Assembly: GCF_001514265.1 (NCBI RefSeq)
Contig: NZ_KQ948988.1
Coordinates: forward strand, 1,123,395-1,187,394
Length of the DNA stretch: 64,000 bases
Origin: Streptomyces resistomycificus
GTDB lineage: Bacteria; Actinomycetota; Actinomycetes; Streptomycetales; Streptomycetaceae
Reading direction: 5' to 3'
Part shown: positions 36,723 through 44,890 of the stretch, piece after piece
Layout of the letters: each line of letters opens with the position of its first letter
How positions within the stretch are numbered: position 1 is the stretch's first letter
Made by a program: the position numbers and the translations under genes
The notes under the pieces: generated by a model
What the model saw: the letters and a program-made list of their open reading frames with translations, nothing else
Told to the model about the DNA's origin: nothing
Databases searched by the model: none

Positions 36723-37889
36723 TCAGCTCTCGCGCCGTGCGGCGCAGGCCCGCAGCTCGTCCCGCAGAGCTCGCGGGGTCCACTCTTCCTGCAACGCCCG
36801 CCGTACGGCGTCCGCCTGCGAGGGCGGGGCCAGACCGTCGACCGGCGGGTCGCTGTCGAGGTTGGTGGGGAACGGGTAGCCCTCGGCGCTCGCGGCGATC
36901 ACGCGCTCCAGCCACGCCTGGTCCACGCCCTCGGACCGGCGCCTGCGCAACACGGGGTAGACGGCGTTCGTCACCGCCTCCCGGTCCACCGTCTCCATCG
37001 CCCGCCCGAAGGCCGAGGACACCTGGAGCAGGTTGGCCATGCGCCGCGTGTCCAGGGTGCGGTTGGTGCCGGCCGCGTGGAAGACCGCCGGGTTGAAGAA
37101 CACGGCATCGCCCTTGGCCAGCGGGAGCTGCACGTGGTGTGCCTTGAAGTACGCCTGGAACCGCTCCAGGCGCCAGGCGAGGTAGCCGGGCTCGAAGGTC
37201 TGCGAGTACGGCAGGTACATGGTCGGGCCGGACTCCACGGGCATGTCGCCGTGAGCGACCGCGCCCTGGAGGGTGAGTACGGGGGAGAGGCGGTGCACGT
37301 GCGCCGGGTAGTCGGCCGCCGTCCGTTCGGAGAGGAAGCCCAGGTGGTAGTCGCGGTGGGCGGTCTGCGCGGCGCCGCCCGCGTTGACCACGTTGACCTG
37401 CGAGGTGACCTGGTAGCCGGGGCCGAGCCAGGCGGTCGAGGCCAGCGCCACGATCTCGTTGGCGTAGTAGTCGGCGAACGCCTCCGGGTCGTACAGAGCC
37501 GCCTTCTCCAGGGCGTTCCACACCCGGTCGTTGGCGCCCGGCCTGGCGAAGTGGTCACCCGGGTCCGCTCCCGAGGCGCGCTGCTCGGCGATCAGGGCGT
37601 CGAAGACCCCGGTGAGCCGGTCGACGACCGACGGCTCGGGGAAGGCGCCCCGGAAGACCACGACGCCGGGGCCGTCGGTGAAGGCACGGACCAGCTCGGC
37701 CCGCACCTCACGGTCCGGGCCGGCCGCACGCAGCCGCTCGCTGTCGTACACGAGGACGTTCCTCACGACCGTCGAGGCGTGCGGATAGTCGGCGATGTCC
37801 GTCGAGCGCTCGACCAGCGAGCGGAAGACATCGAGATCACAGTCCTGCTCGGTCAGCCAGGCACGGTACTGAGCGGCGGTGACGGACAT
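36723..37889 (-). CDS. phytanoyl-CoA dioxygenase family (PhyH-like) 2OG-Fe(II) oxygenase
   Basis: 388 aa from MSVTAAQYRAWLTEQD. The frame is open far upstream, but that part is antisense to the LacI gene. Iron ligands are seen in QTAHRDYHLGF (HxD) and in FFNPAVFHAAGTNRT (distal His), with Arg for 2-oxoglutarate shortly after. It would hydroxylate a small metabolite rather than a fatty acid in this sugar context. It is the first gene of the leftward operon and is divergent from the LacI gene at 38022. Confidence 0.83.
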   Translation of the reverse strand: MSVTAAQYRAWLTEQDCDLDVFRSLVERSTDIADYPHASTVVRNVLVYDSERLRAAGPDREVRAELVRAFTDGPGVVVFRGAFPEPSVVDRLTGVFDALIAEQRASGADPGDHFARPGANDRVWNALEKAALYDPEAFADYYANEIVALASTAWLGPGYQVTSQVNVVNAGGAAQTAHRDYHLGFLSERTAADYPAHVHRLSPVLTLQGAVAHGDMPVESGPTMYLPYSQTFEPGYLAWRLERFQAYFKAHHVQLPLAKGDAVFFNPAVFHAAGTNRTLDTRRMANLLQVSSAFGRAMETVDREAVTNAVYPVLRRRRSEGVDQAWLERVIAASAEGYPFPTNLDSDPPVDGLAPPSQADAVRRALQEEWTPRALRDELRACAARRES

Positions 37890-37948
37890 CCTCGTCCTTC
37901 TTTCGGCCACAGGAAGCGACACACTGCCGGTCACGGCGCGATCCGGCT

Positions 37949-37972
37949 CTGACATTCTTGTCAGTACAAACC
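37949..37972. promoter_or_regulatory. operator region between PhyH operon and LacI gene
   Basis: CTGACATTCTTGTCAG (37949-37964) is a perfect 6-4-6 palindrome. Overlapping it, TGTCAGTACAAACC (37959-37972) is the reverse complement of GGTTTGTACTGACA, which differs by one base from the element before iolC. The two overlapping boxes suggest control by both the LacI neighbour and the inositol regulator. Confidence 0.6.
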
Positions 37973-38021
37973 CGTCGAACAACCGGCAGCGAGCCGTCAA
38001 AAACCCCTCAAGGAGCATCCG

Positions 38022-39053
38022 GTGGGTCACCCCTACCCGATCCGGGAGATCGCACGTCAGGCGGGCCTGAGCGAGGCCACCGTCGACCGGGTGCTCAACG
38101 GCCGGGGCGGCGTCCGCGAGAGCACCGCGCGGGAGGTCAGGCAGGCCATCGCCGACCTCGACAGGCAGCGCACCCAGGTCCGCCTGGTCGGCCGCACCTT
38201 CATGATCGACATCGTGATGCAGGCCCCGGAGCGGTTCTCCACCGCCGTACGCGCCGCCCTCGAGGCCGAGCTGCCGTCCCTGCACCCGGCGGTGGTGCGC
38301 TCGCGCTTCCACTTCCGGGAGACGGGCCCGGTCACGGAGCTGACCGGGGCCCTGGACCGGATCGCCCGCCGCGGTTCGCAGGGGGTGGTCCTCAAGGCGC
38401 CCGACGTCCCCGAGGTGGCCGCGGCCGTGGGCCGGCTCGCGGAGGCCGGCATCCCCGTCGTCACGCTGGTCACCGACCTGCCCGCCACCGCCCGCCTCGC
38501 CTACGTCGGCATAGACAACCGCGCGGCCGGCGCGACCGCCGCGTACCTCATGGGCCAGTGGCTCGGCGATCGCCCCGGCAACGTCCTCACCAGCCTCAGC
38601 AGCGGCTTCTTCCGCAACGAGGAGGAACGCGAGATGGGCTTCCGCGGCGCCATGCGCAGCCGTCATCCCGGCCGCACCCTGGTCGAGATCGCCGAAGGAC
38701 AGGGCCTGGACGCCACCCAGTACGACCTGGTCCGGGCCGCGCTGGAACGCGACCGGGACATCCGGGCGGTCTACTCGATCGGCGGCGGCAACATCGCGAC
38801 CCTGCGGGCCTTCCGGGACCTGGGCCGGGAGTGCGCGGTGTTCATCGCCCACGACCTCGACCACGACAACACCCGGCTGCTGCGCGAGCACCGCCTGTCC
38901 GCGGTGCTCCACCACGACCTGCGCCAGGACCTGCGCGAGGCCTGCCACCTCGTGATGCGAGCCCACGGAGCCCTGCCGCCCGCGGGGCCGGCCCTGCCGT
39001 CCGCGATCCAGGTGGTGACGCCCTACAACATGCCTACGCCACCGGCACGTTGA
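38022..39053 (+). CDS. LacI family transcriptional regulator
   Basis: 343 aa from a GTG with AAGGAG in front. N-terminal HTH: YPIREIARQAGLSEATVDRVLNGRGGV, with the Val-Asp-Arg variant seen in AraR/IolR-like LacI proteins. A periplasmic-binding-type effector domain follows (VTLVTDLPATARLAYVGIDN, RNEEEREMGFRGAM, VYSIGGGNIATLRAF). Likely a repressor of the divergent PhyH operon, responding to a sugar or cyclitol. Its 3' end overlaps the convergent oxidoreductase by 20 bp. Confidence 0.88.
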   Translation: MGHPYPIREIARQAGLSEATVDRVLNGRGGVRESTAREVRQAIADLDRQRTQVRLVGRTFMIDIVMQAPERFSTAVRAALEAELPSLHPAVVRSRFHFRETGPVTELTGALDRIARRGSQGVVLKAPDVPEVAAAVGRLAEAGIPVVTLVTDLPATARLAYVGIDNRAAGATAAYLMGQWLGDRPGNVLTSLSSGFFRNEEEREMGFRGAMRSRHPGRTLVEIAEGQGLDATQYDLVRAALERDRDIRAVYSIGGGNIATLRAFRDLGRECAVFIAHDLDHDNTRLLREHRLSAVLHHDLRQDLREACHLVMRAHGALPPAGPALPSAIQVVTPYNMPTPPAR

Positions 39054-40194
39054 CCCACGCGCCGCTCTCGGCGGACCGGACCATCGCCTCCAGTGCGGCG
39101 GCGCTGTGCACGGCGTCCGCCGGCGTGGTGCCGTGATCACGGTCCTCGGCGATCGAACGCAGGAAGCGGTACGCCTCGACGACCTTGAGGTCGTCGTAGC
39201 CCATCGCGTTGGCGGAACCCGGCTGGAAGGCCCCGTACTCGCCCTCGCCGGGACCCATGTACACCGTGCTGACCGGCTGGTCCTGGTACCGGTCGCCGCG
39301 GCTGACCCCGAGCTCGTTCATCCGGCGGAAGTCCCAGAACACCGCTCCCCGGGTGCCGTGCACCTCGAAGCCGTAGTTGTTCTGCTCACCGACCGAGACC
39401 CGGCAGGCCTCCAGGACGCCACGGGCGCCGGAGGCGAAGCGCAGCAGGCAGTTGACGTAGTCCTCGTTCTCCACGGGGCCGAGCTCGCCGCCCGCGGCGC
39501 GGCTGTGTCCGGCCGTGGCGCCGGTGGGCCGGGCCCGCTCCGGCACGAAGACCGCGGTGTCGGCGGTCAGGGAGACGATGTCGCCGAGCAGGAAACGGGC
39601 CAGGTCCACACCGTGCGAGGCCAGGTCGCCCAGCACTCCGCTGCCGCCGCGCTCCCGTTCGTACCGCCAGGTGAGGGCGCCGTCGGGGTGGGCCGCGTAG
39701 TCGCTGAACAGGCGGATGCGGACATGGGTGACCGTGCCGATCTCACCTGCGCCGATCAGCTGCCGGGCCGTCTCCACGGCGGGCGCGTTGCGGTAGTTGA
39801 AGCCGACGGCGCCCCGAACGCCGGCCCGGGTGACGGCGTCGGCGACCGCCCGGGCGTCCGCCAGCGTCAGCCCGACCGGCTTCTCGATCCAGATGTGCTT
39901 GCCGGCCTCGGCCATCGCCACACCGATCTCACGGTGCAGGAAGTTCGGCGCGGTGATACTGACCGCCCGCACCCGCGGGTCGGCGGCCACCTCGCGCCAG
40001 TCCCGGGCCGCCGAGGCGAACCCGAACCGGGCGGCGGCCTCCTCGGCCCGCCCCGGCACCTCGTCGGCGACCGCCACCAGCTCCGGACGCAGGCCGAGCG
40101 CCGGGTAGTGGTGCGGGACACGGGCGTACGCCTGACTGTGCACCCGGCCCATCCAGCCGAACCCGACGACGGCGACCCCGAGCGAATCCACCAT
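39034..40194 (-). CDS. Gfo/Idh/MocA family oxidoreductase
   Basis: 386 aa from MVDSLGVAVVGFGWMG. Rossmann GFGWMGRVHSQAY, catalytic IEKPVGLTLADA and GFNYRNAPA, and C-terminal LGDLASHGVDLARFLLG with the conserved His-Asp pair. Longer than IolG, with a GxNAMGYDD loop, similar to enzymes acting on disaccharide or glycoside substrates. Divergent from the LacI gene at 40304, which probably represses it through the TGGANCGGTCCA boxes. Confidence 0.84.
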   Translation of the reverse strand: MVDSLGVAVVGFGWMGRVHSQAYARVPHHYPALGLRPELVAVADEVPGRAEEAAARFGFASAARDWREVAADPRVRAVSITAPNFLHREIGVAMAEAGKHIWIEKPVGLTLADARAVADAVTRAGVRGAVGFNYRNAPAVETARQLIGAGEIGTVTHVRIRLFSDYAAHPDGALTWRYERERGGSGVLGDLASHGVDLARFLLGDIVSLTADTAVFVPERARPTGATAGHSRAAGGELGPVENEDYVNCLLRFASGARGVLEACRVSVGEQNNYGFEVHGTRGAVFWDFRRMNELGVSRGDRYQDQPVSTVYMGPGEGEYGAFQPGSANAMGYDDLKVVEAYRFLRSIAEDRDHGTTPADAVHSAAALEAMVRSAESGAWVNVPVA

Positions 40195-40207
40195 GACAGC
40201 CCCTCTT

Positions 40208-40219
40208 TGGACCGGTCCA
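40208..40219. promoter_or_regulatory. LacI-type operator 1
   Basis: TGGACCGGTCCA, a perfect 12-bp palindrome with the central CG typical of LacI-family sites, 14 nt before the start of the leftward oxidoreductase. A second copy with one change lies at 40289. Confidence 0.72.
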
Positions 40220-40288
40220 CAACTTGTCCAGGCCACCCTGAGCGGGGTTTCCGGTGGTGTCAACCCTTTGACAGGCCGACCCCGCGCA

Positions 40289-40300
40289 TGGAACGGTCCA
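40289..40300. promoter_or_regulatory. LacI-type operator 2
   Basis: TGGAACGGTCCA ends 3 nt before the LacI start codon at 40304 and 21 nt after a TTGACA box at 40268, so a bound repressor would block the regulator's own promoter. The distance to operator 1 is 81 bp centre to centre, about eight helical turns, suitable for looping. Confidence 0.7.
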
Positions 40301-40303
40301 CAC

Positions 40304-41311
40304 ATGAGACCGCCGACCATCCGCGACGTCGCCGACCGGGCCGGCGTCTCCAAGTCGCTGGTCTCGCTCGTGCTGCGCGGCTCCGAGCAGGTGCGCCCAC
40401 AGAAGCGGGACGCCGTGCTGCGGGCGGTCCGGGAGCTCGGCTACCGCCCGAACGCCGCCGCCCGCAGCCTCAGCGAACAGCGCACCCGCACGGTCGGCGT
40501 CCTCCTCAACGACCTGCGCAACCCCTGGTTCGTGGACCTGCTCGACGGTCTGAACCCGCTGCTGCACGACCACGGCCTGCACATGCTGCTGGGCGACGCC
40601 CGCCTCAACCGCCGCACCGGCCAGGACCTCGCCCGGCCCTTCCTCGACCTCCAGGTCGACGGCCTGGTCGTGGTCGGCACCCTGCCGGACACGGCCGCGC
40701 TGGAGGCCGTCGCCGAGCGGATGCCGGTGGTCGTCGCGGGCGCCCGCGAGGCCGTGCCGCCCGGCGTCGACGTGGTCGCGGGCGACGACGAGCGGGGCGC
40801 GCGATTGGTCACCGAGCACCTCGTCGGCCTCGGCCACCGGAACATCGCGCACATCGCGGGCTACGGGGCCGTCGGCGAACTGCGCCGCCGCAGCTTCGAG
40901 GAGGCCATGCGGGACCACGGCCTGGCGGACCGGGCGCTGGTGGAGCCGGGCGACATGACGGAGGAGGGCGGCTTCCGTGCCGGCGTACGACTGCTCGGCC
41001 GGCCCGGGCGGCCCACCGCCGTCGTCGCCGTCAACGACATCACCGCCGTCGGTGTGCTCTCGGCGGCCGAGGAACTGGGCCTGCGGGTCCCGCGCGACCT
41101 GTCCGTCACCGGCTACGACGACACGAGCATCTCCCGGCTGCGGCACCTGTGGCTCACCACCGTCGACAACGCCGGCCATGAGGTCGGCCGCCATGCCGCC
41201 CGCTGTCTCATCGACCGCTTCGAGGGCGCCCAGGGAGCGGGGCGGCTCCATCTGGCCGCACCCGCCCTGGAGATCCGGGGGACGACCGCCGCCCCGCCGC
41301 TCACAGACTGA
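40304..41311 (+). CDS. LacI family transcriptional regulator
   Basis: 335 aa. HTH TIRDVADRAGVSKSLVSLVLRG, hinge YRPNAAARSLSEQRT, then effector domain with VGVLLNDLRNPWFVDLLDG, GDDERGARLVTEHLVGLGHR and VVAVNDITAVGVL. Autoregulation and control of the divergent oxidoreductase are likely from the two palindromes. No Shine-Dalgarno is obvious, so the message may have a very short leader. The 3' end overlaps the convergent cupin gene by 11 bp. Confidence 0.9.
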   Translation: MRPPTIRDVADRAGVSKSLVSLVLRGSEQVRPQKRDAVLRAVRELGYRPNAAARSLSEQRTRTVGVLLNDLRNPWFVDLLDGLNPLLHDHGLHMLLGDARLNRRTGQDLARPFLDLQVDGLVVVGTLPDTAALEAVAERMPVVVAGAREAVPPGVDVVAGDDERGARLVTEHLVGLGHRNIAHIAGYGAVGELRRRSFEEAMRDHGLADRALVEPGDMTEEGGFRAGVRLLGRPGRPTAVVAVNDITAVGVLSAAEELGLRVPRDLSVTGYDDTSISRLRHLWLTTVDNAGHEVGRHAARCLIDRFEGAQGAGRLHLAAPALEIRGTTAAPPLTD

Positions 41312-41645
41312 TCGCGTACGCCTTCCGCAGCGTCTCGTGCACCGTCCACGTCGTACGGTCGCCCGCACGCAGTACGGCCATGTCACCGGGCCCGACCGTC
41401 AGCGTCGGTCCGCCCGCGACCTCGACCGTGGCCGACCCGCTGACCACGACGAACAGCTCGTCGGCCTCGGTGTCGGTGACCACGCCGGGGGTGATCTGCC
41501 AGATCCCGCGGATCTGCCGGCCGTCCGCCGACTCCCAGACGACCTTCCCGGTCACCTCGGGTGTGCCCGACACGATCTGCTCGGGGTCCAGCGGCTCGGG
41601 TTCGAGCTCGGCGTCGGGGATGTGGAGAGCGAAGCTGTGCGTCAT
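41301..41645 (-). CDS. small cupin-domain protein (Cupin_3/DUF861 type)
   Basis: 114 aa. A single small beta-barrel with GIWQITPGVVTDTEADELFVVVSG and LTVGPGDMAVLRAGDRTTW, the two cupin motifs; the metal-binding His are largely replaced, as in many Cupin_3 proteins. Possible roles are sugar or ureidoglycine-type binding or a regulatory sensor. It stands alone between the LacI gene and the MFS gene. Confidence 0.78.
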   Translation of the reverse strand: MTHSFALHIPDAELEPEPLDPEQIVSGTPEVTGKVVWESADGRQIRGIWQITPGVVTDTEADELFVVVSGSATVEVAGGPTLTVGPGDMAVLRAGDRTTWTVHETLRKAYAISL

Positions 41646-41765
41646 GGGCCGACCCTAACCAGGCGGGGCGGCGGCGGGCCTTGGACAGGGTGTGCGAGAT
41701 CAACCCAGGTGGGAGGACACCTCGTCGGGCCGGCGCCGGTCGGAGCCGCCGCCGCCCGGGCACGC

Positions 41766-41800
41766 CGGACGGCCGCCCCCTGGTGGGTGGCGGCCGTCCG
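41766..41800. terminator. hairpin after the MFS gene
   Basis: CGGACGGCCGCC (41766-41777) pairs with GGCGGCCGTCCG (41789-41800), loop 11 nt. It lies 24 nt beyond the stop of the leftward MFS gene and is a rho-independent-type stem without a U-tract. Confidence 0.7.
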
Positions 41801-41823
41801 AGGTCCTGTCAGTACACCTGCGC

Positions 41824-43302
41824 CTACGCCTTGGCCGCGGTGACCTCCGAGGGTTCCGCCGGGCCGTCGGCCGGTGTCTCGGCGGCCGGGCGCCGCCGCG
41901 GGATGAGGAGGGCGAACAGGAAGGCCAGCAGGGCGGCACCGGCGCCGATGGCCATGACCACCTTGAACCCGTTCTGGGAGGGCAGGGCGAAGCCGCCGAA
42001 GTCGGTGGTCATCTGGGCCAGGACGACGCCGGCGATGGCGCTGGCGAAGGAGGTGCCCAGCGACCGCATCAGGGTGTTGAGACTGTTGGCGGCGGCCGTC
42101 TCGGAGGGGGCGACGGCGCCCATGATCAGGGCGGGCAGCGCGCCGTAGGTGAAGCCGACACCGGCACCGATGACGCAGGACACCAGGATCAGGTGCCAGA
42201 CCTCAGTCATCAGCACGATGTTGAGGGCGTAGCCGGCGGCCACGATGAGTGCGCCGATCATCAGGGTGACCCTGGGCCCCTTGGCCTTGGTGACGCCCGC
42301 GGACACGGCGGACATGGCCATCATCACCAGACCCTGCGGGGCCAGCACCAGACCGACGGTGAGCATGGACCTGCCGAGGCCGTAGCCGGTCGCCGCCGGC
42401 AGCTGGAGCAGTTGCGGCAGGACCAGCGACATCGCGAACATCGAGAAGCCGAGCGCGATCGAGGCGAGGTTGGTGAACAGCACCTGCGGCTTTGCGGTCG
42501 TCCGCAGATCCACCAGCGGCTGCGCGGCCCGCAGTTCGTAGGTGCCCCACGCGACCAGGATCACCACCGCGGCGACCGCCAGAGCCAGGGTGGTACCGCT
42601 GGTCCAGCCCCAGTCGGCGCCTTTGGAGACGGTCAGCAGCAGGGACACGAGCCCGGCCGACAGGCCGAGCGAGCCGACCAGGTCGAAGCGGCCACCGCTA
42701 CGGACCTTCGACTCCGGTACGACCGCCAGGACCAGCAGGAAGGACAGGCCGCCGAGGACGGCGGAGACCCAGAACAGCAGGTGCCAGTCCCAGTTGTCGG
42801 CGATGAACGCGGCGGCCGGCAGGCCGAGTGCGCCGCCGACCCCGAGGGACGCGCTCATCAGGGCCGTCGACCCGGCCAGCCGCTCGGCCGGCAGCACGTC
42901 CCGCATGACGCTGATGCCGAGCGGGACGACCGCCGCGGCCAGGCCCTGCAGGGCACGGCCGACGATCATCGGGACCAGGGAGTCGGCCAGCGCGCAGACC
43001 ACCGAGCCGGACACCAGCAGCACGATGCTGACCAGCAGCATGCGGCGCTTGCCGAACATGTCGCCGAGCCGGCCGACGACCGGGGTGGCGACGGCCGCGG
43101 CCAGGAGTGTCGCGGTGACGGCCCAGGCGGTGTCGGAGGCGGGGGCGTCCAGGAGCTTCGGCAGTTCGGGGACGATCGGGATGACCAGGGTCTGCATCAG
43201 CGAGACGACGATCCCGGCCAGGGCCAGGACCGCCACGACGGCGTTCGCCCTCGGCGGGGCGGAGGACCCCGCGGCAGGGGTGCGGGCAGGGGCGTCGGAC
43301 AT
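41824..43302 (-). CDS. MFS drug exporter, EmrB/QacA (DHA2, 14-TM) family
   Basis: 492 aa from MSDAPARTPAAG, with GGAGG in front. Fourteen predicted helices. Motif A is GRLGDMFGKRRML, motif C-like GVGGALGLPAAAFIADNWDW. It is a proton-driven exporter of hydrophobic compounds. Two direct copies of a TTGACT-N4-CAAGTG box in front imply substrate-responsive repression. No adjacent intact regulator is seen, only the ruined kinase gene. Confidence 0.88.
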   Translation of the reverse strand: MSDAPARTPAAGSSAPPRANAVVAVLALAGIVVSLMQTLVIPIVPELPKLLDAPASDTAWAVTATLLAAAVATPVVGRLGDMFGKRRMLLVSIVLLVSGSVVCALADSLVPMIVGRALQGLAAAVVPLGISVMRDVLPAERLAGSTALMSASLGVGGALGLPAAAFIADNWDWHLLFWVSAVLGGLSFLLVLAVVPESKVRSGGRFDLVGSLGLSAGLVSLLLTVSKGADWGWTSGTTLALAVAAVVILVAWGTYELRAAQPLVDLRTTAKPQVLFTNLASIALGFSMFAMSLVLPQLLQLPAATGYGLGRSMLTVGLVLAPQGLVMMAMSAVSAGVTKAKGPRVTLMIGALIVAAGYALNIVLMTEVWHLILVSCVIGAGVGFTYGALPALIMGAVAPSETAAANSLNTLMRSLGTSFASAIAGVVLAQMTTDFGGFALPSQNGFKVVMAIGAGAALLAFLFALLIPRRRPAAETPADGPAEPSEVTAAKA

Positions 43303-43349
43303 GGCGAGGGCCTCCGTCGTGCGAGGGGGTTCAGGAAGAGAGGTATTGC

Positions 43350-43393
43350 TTGACTCACTCAAGTGAATCTCAGTTGATTGACTTAAGCAAGTG
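43350..43393. promoter_or_regulatory. twin TTGACT-N4-CAAGTG boxes in front of the MFS gene
   Basis: TTGACT CACT CAAGTG at 43350-43365 and TTGACT TAAG CAAGTG at 43378-43393, both followed by (G)AAT, 28 bp apart. A shortened version occurs before the esterase gene at 50792. MarR- or TetR-type operators are likely. Confidence 0.62.
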
Positions 43394-43432
43394 GAATCGG
43401 GGTGTGGCGAGCACCATGAGGCGGGGAGTGCC

Positions 43433-44110
43433 TCAGGTGGCCGCGGGCTTCTCCGGTCGGGACCGCTGTAGCGGCAGTTCGGCGACGACCTCGAAGCCGC
43501 CCTGTGGGCGCCGGCCCGTGCGGAGCCGGCCGCCCGCAGAGTGGGCGCGCTCGCGCATGCCGATGAGGCCGTACCCACCTCCGGGGTCGGGGGAGTCGGG
43601 CCGGCCGGGCCCGCCCGTGTCGGTGGCCGAGACGACCAGGTGGTCGCGCGTGTAGGCGAGCCGCACCTCGGCCGTGCCGGTGCCCGCGTGCTTGGTGACG
43701 TTGGTCAGCGCCTCCTGCGCGATCCGGTACGCCGTCAGCGCGGCACCGGCGGACAGGGGGTGCGGGTCGCCGTCGCCGTCACCGTCGCCGACGAGCGTGA
43801 CCTCGAGTCCGGCGGTCCGGAAGGACGTCGCGAGGTCGGGGAGCTGGGCCAGGCCAAGGGTGGGCGGGGGCGGCCCGTCGGCTGCGGCAGGGCCGGAGGG
43901 GTTCAAGGGGCCGGACGCGTGGGTTCCGCCCGGTGGCGCAACAGGCCGACGGTGGACTTGAGTTCGCGCAGCGCCGACGAGGTCGTCCCGGACGGGTCGC
44001 GGGCGATGCGCTCGGGTCGCGCGGGCAGCGTCCGGGCGACCGCGCCCGCCTGTAGATGGGGCAAGGACGAGGTGGTGGGCCACCACGTCCGCGTCGGTCC
44101 GGTGGCGCGG
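43433..44110 (-). pseudogene. two-component sensor histidine kinase, frameshifted C-terminal remnant
   Basis: The 3' part is a normal HATPase_c domain (YRIAQEALTNVTKHAG, GGYGLIGMRERAHSAGG, GGFEVVAELPL). The dimerisation part is split over frames: DVVAHHLVLA in one frame, then LQAGAVARTLPARPE and SALRELKSTVGLLRH in another, then back. One break lies at a CCCC run near 44063. The usual RELHD phospho-His site reads TDADVV, so the His is gone, and the membrane sensor half is absent. NarL/DesK-type kinase decay is clear. Confidence 0.8.
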
Positions 44111-44123
44111 TCGCAATACGGCG

Positions 44124-44147
44124 GACAAAATTGTTGACAATCTTGTC
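44124..44147. promoter_or_regulatory. GntR promoter with inverted repeat
   Basis: GACAA (44124) and TTGTC (44143) flank an inner TTGTTGACAA; TTGACA at 44134-44139 can serve as -35. FCD-type GntR proteins typically bind TTGT/ACAA half-sites, so self-regulation of the next gene is inferred. Confidence 0.5.
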
Positions 44148-44192
44148 TGACTAGATTTAGGTTCGACAGGCACTCACTCAGGGAGGGCAACG

Positions 44193-44843
44193 ATGCCGAC
44201 ACAAGCCCGTCCGAGCACCGGAGAGCAGGCCAAACAGCATGCGTTCGCGCAGCTGAGGCGGGCGATCCTGCACGGCGACATGGCACCGGCGCAGCGGCTG
44301 GTGGAGAACGAACTCGCCGAGCAGTTCGGTGTGACGCGGGCCAGCATCCGCGCGGCACTCATCGATCTCGAGGCCCAGGGACTCGTCGAGCGGATCCGCA
44401 ACCGCGGCTCGCGGGTGAGGGTGGTGACCGTGGACGAAGCGGTCGCCATCACCGAGTGCCGCATGGTCCTCGAAGGGCTGTGCGCGGCCAAGGTGGCCGT
44501 CGCGGCCGACGACGAACAGCTGGCCGAACTGACGGACCTCGGCACGGCGATGACCAAGGCCGTGGCCGACGGCGACCCCGTGACCTACTCCGACCTCAAC
44601 CATGAACTGCACACCAGGATCCGGGAGTTCTCGGGCCAGCGGACCGCACTGGAACTGCTGGAGCGGCTCAACGCCCAACTGGTGCGCCACCGTTTCCAGT
44701 TGGCACTGAGGCCGGGACGCCCACAGCAGTCCCTGAACGAGCATCTGGCGATAATCGAGGCGATCAGAGCCAGGGACCCGAAGGCGGCCGAGGAGGCCGT
44801 CCGCGCCCACCTCACCAGCGTGATCGAGGCGCTGCGCGACTGA
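44193..44843 (+). CDS. GntR family regulator, FadR/FCD subgroup
   Basis: 216 aa with GGGAGGG in front. Winged helix QLRRAILHGDMAPAQRLVENEL and VTRASIRAALIDLEAQGLVERI, then an all-helical FCD effector domain with the metal-binding ECRMVLEGLCA, DLNHELHTRI and NEHLAIIEAI (Asp/His set). It likely controls the catabolic operon that starts 47 nt after its stop, sensing an aromatic acid or ring-cleavage product. Confidence 0.9.
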   Translation: MPTQARPSTGEQAKQHAFAQLRRAILHGDMAPAQRLVENELAEQFGVTRASIRAALIDLEAQGLVERIRNRGSRVRVVTVDEAVAITECRMVLEGLCAAKVAVAADDEQLAELTDLGTAMTKAVADGDPVTYSDLNHELHTRIREFSGQRTALELLERLNAQLVRHRFQLALRPGRPQQSLNEHLAIIEAIRARDPKAAEEAVRAHLTSVIEALRD

Positions 44844-44890
44844 GTCGCGCGAGGCGGGCGCACACCTGTCACTTCAAGGAGATCCGAGTC

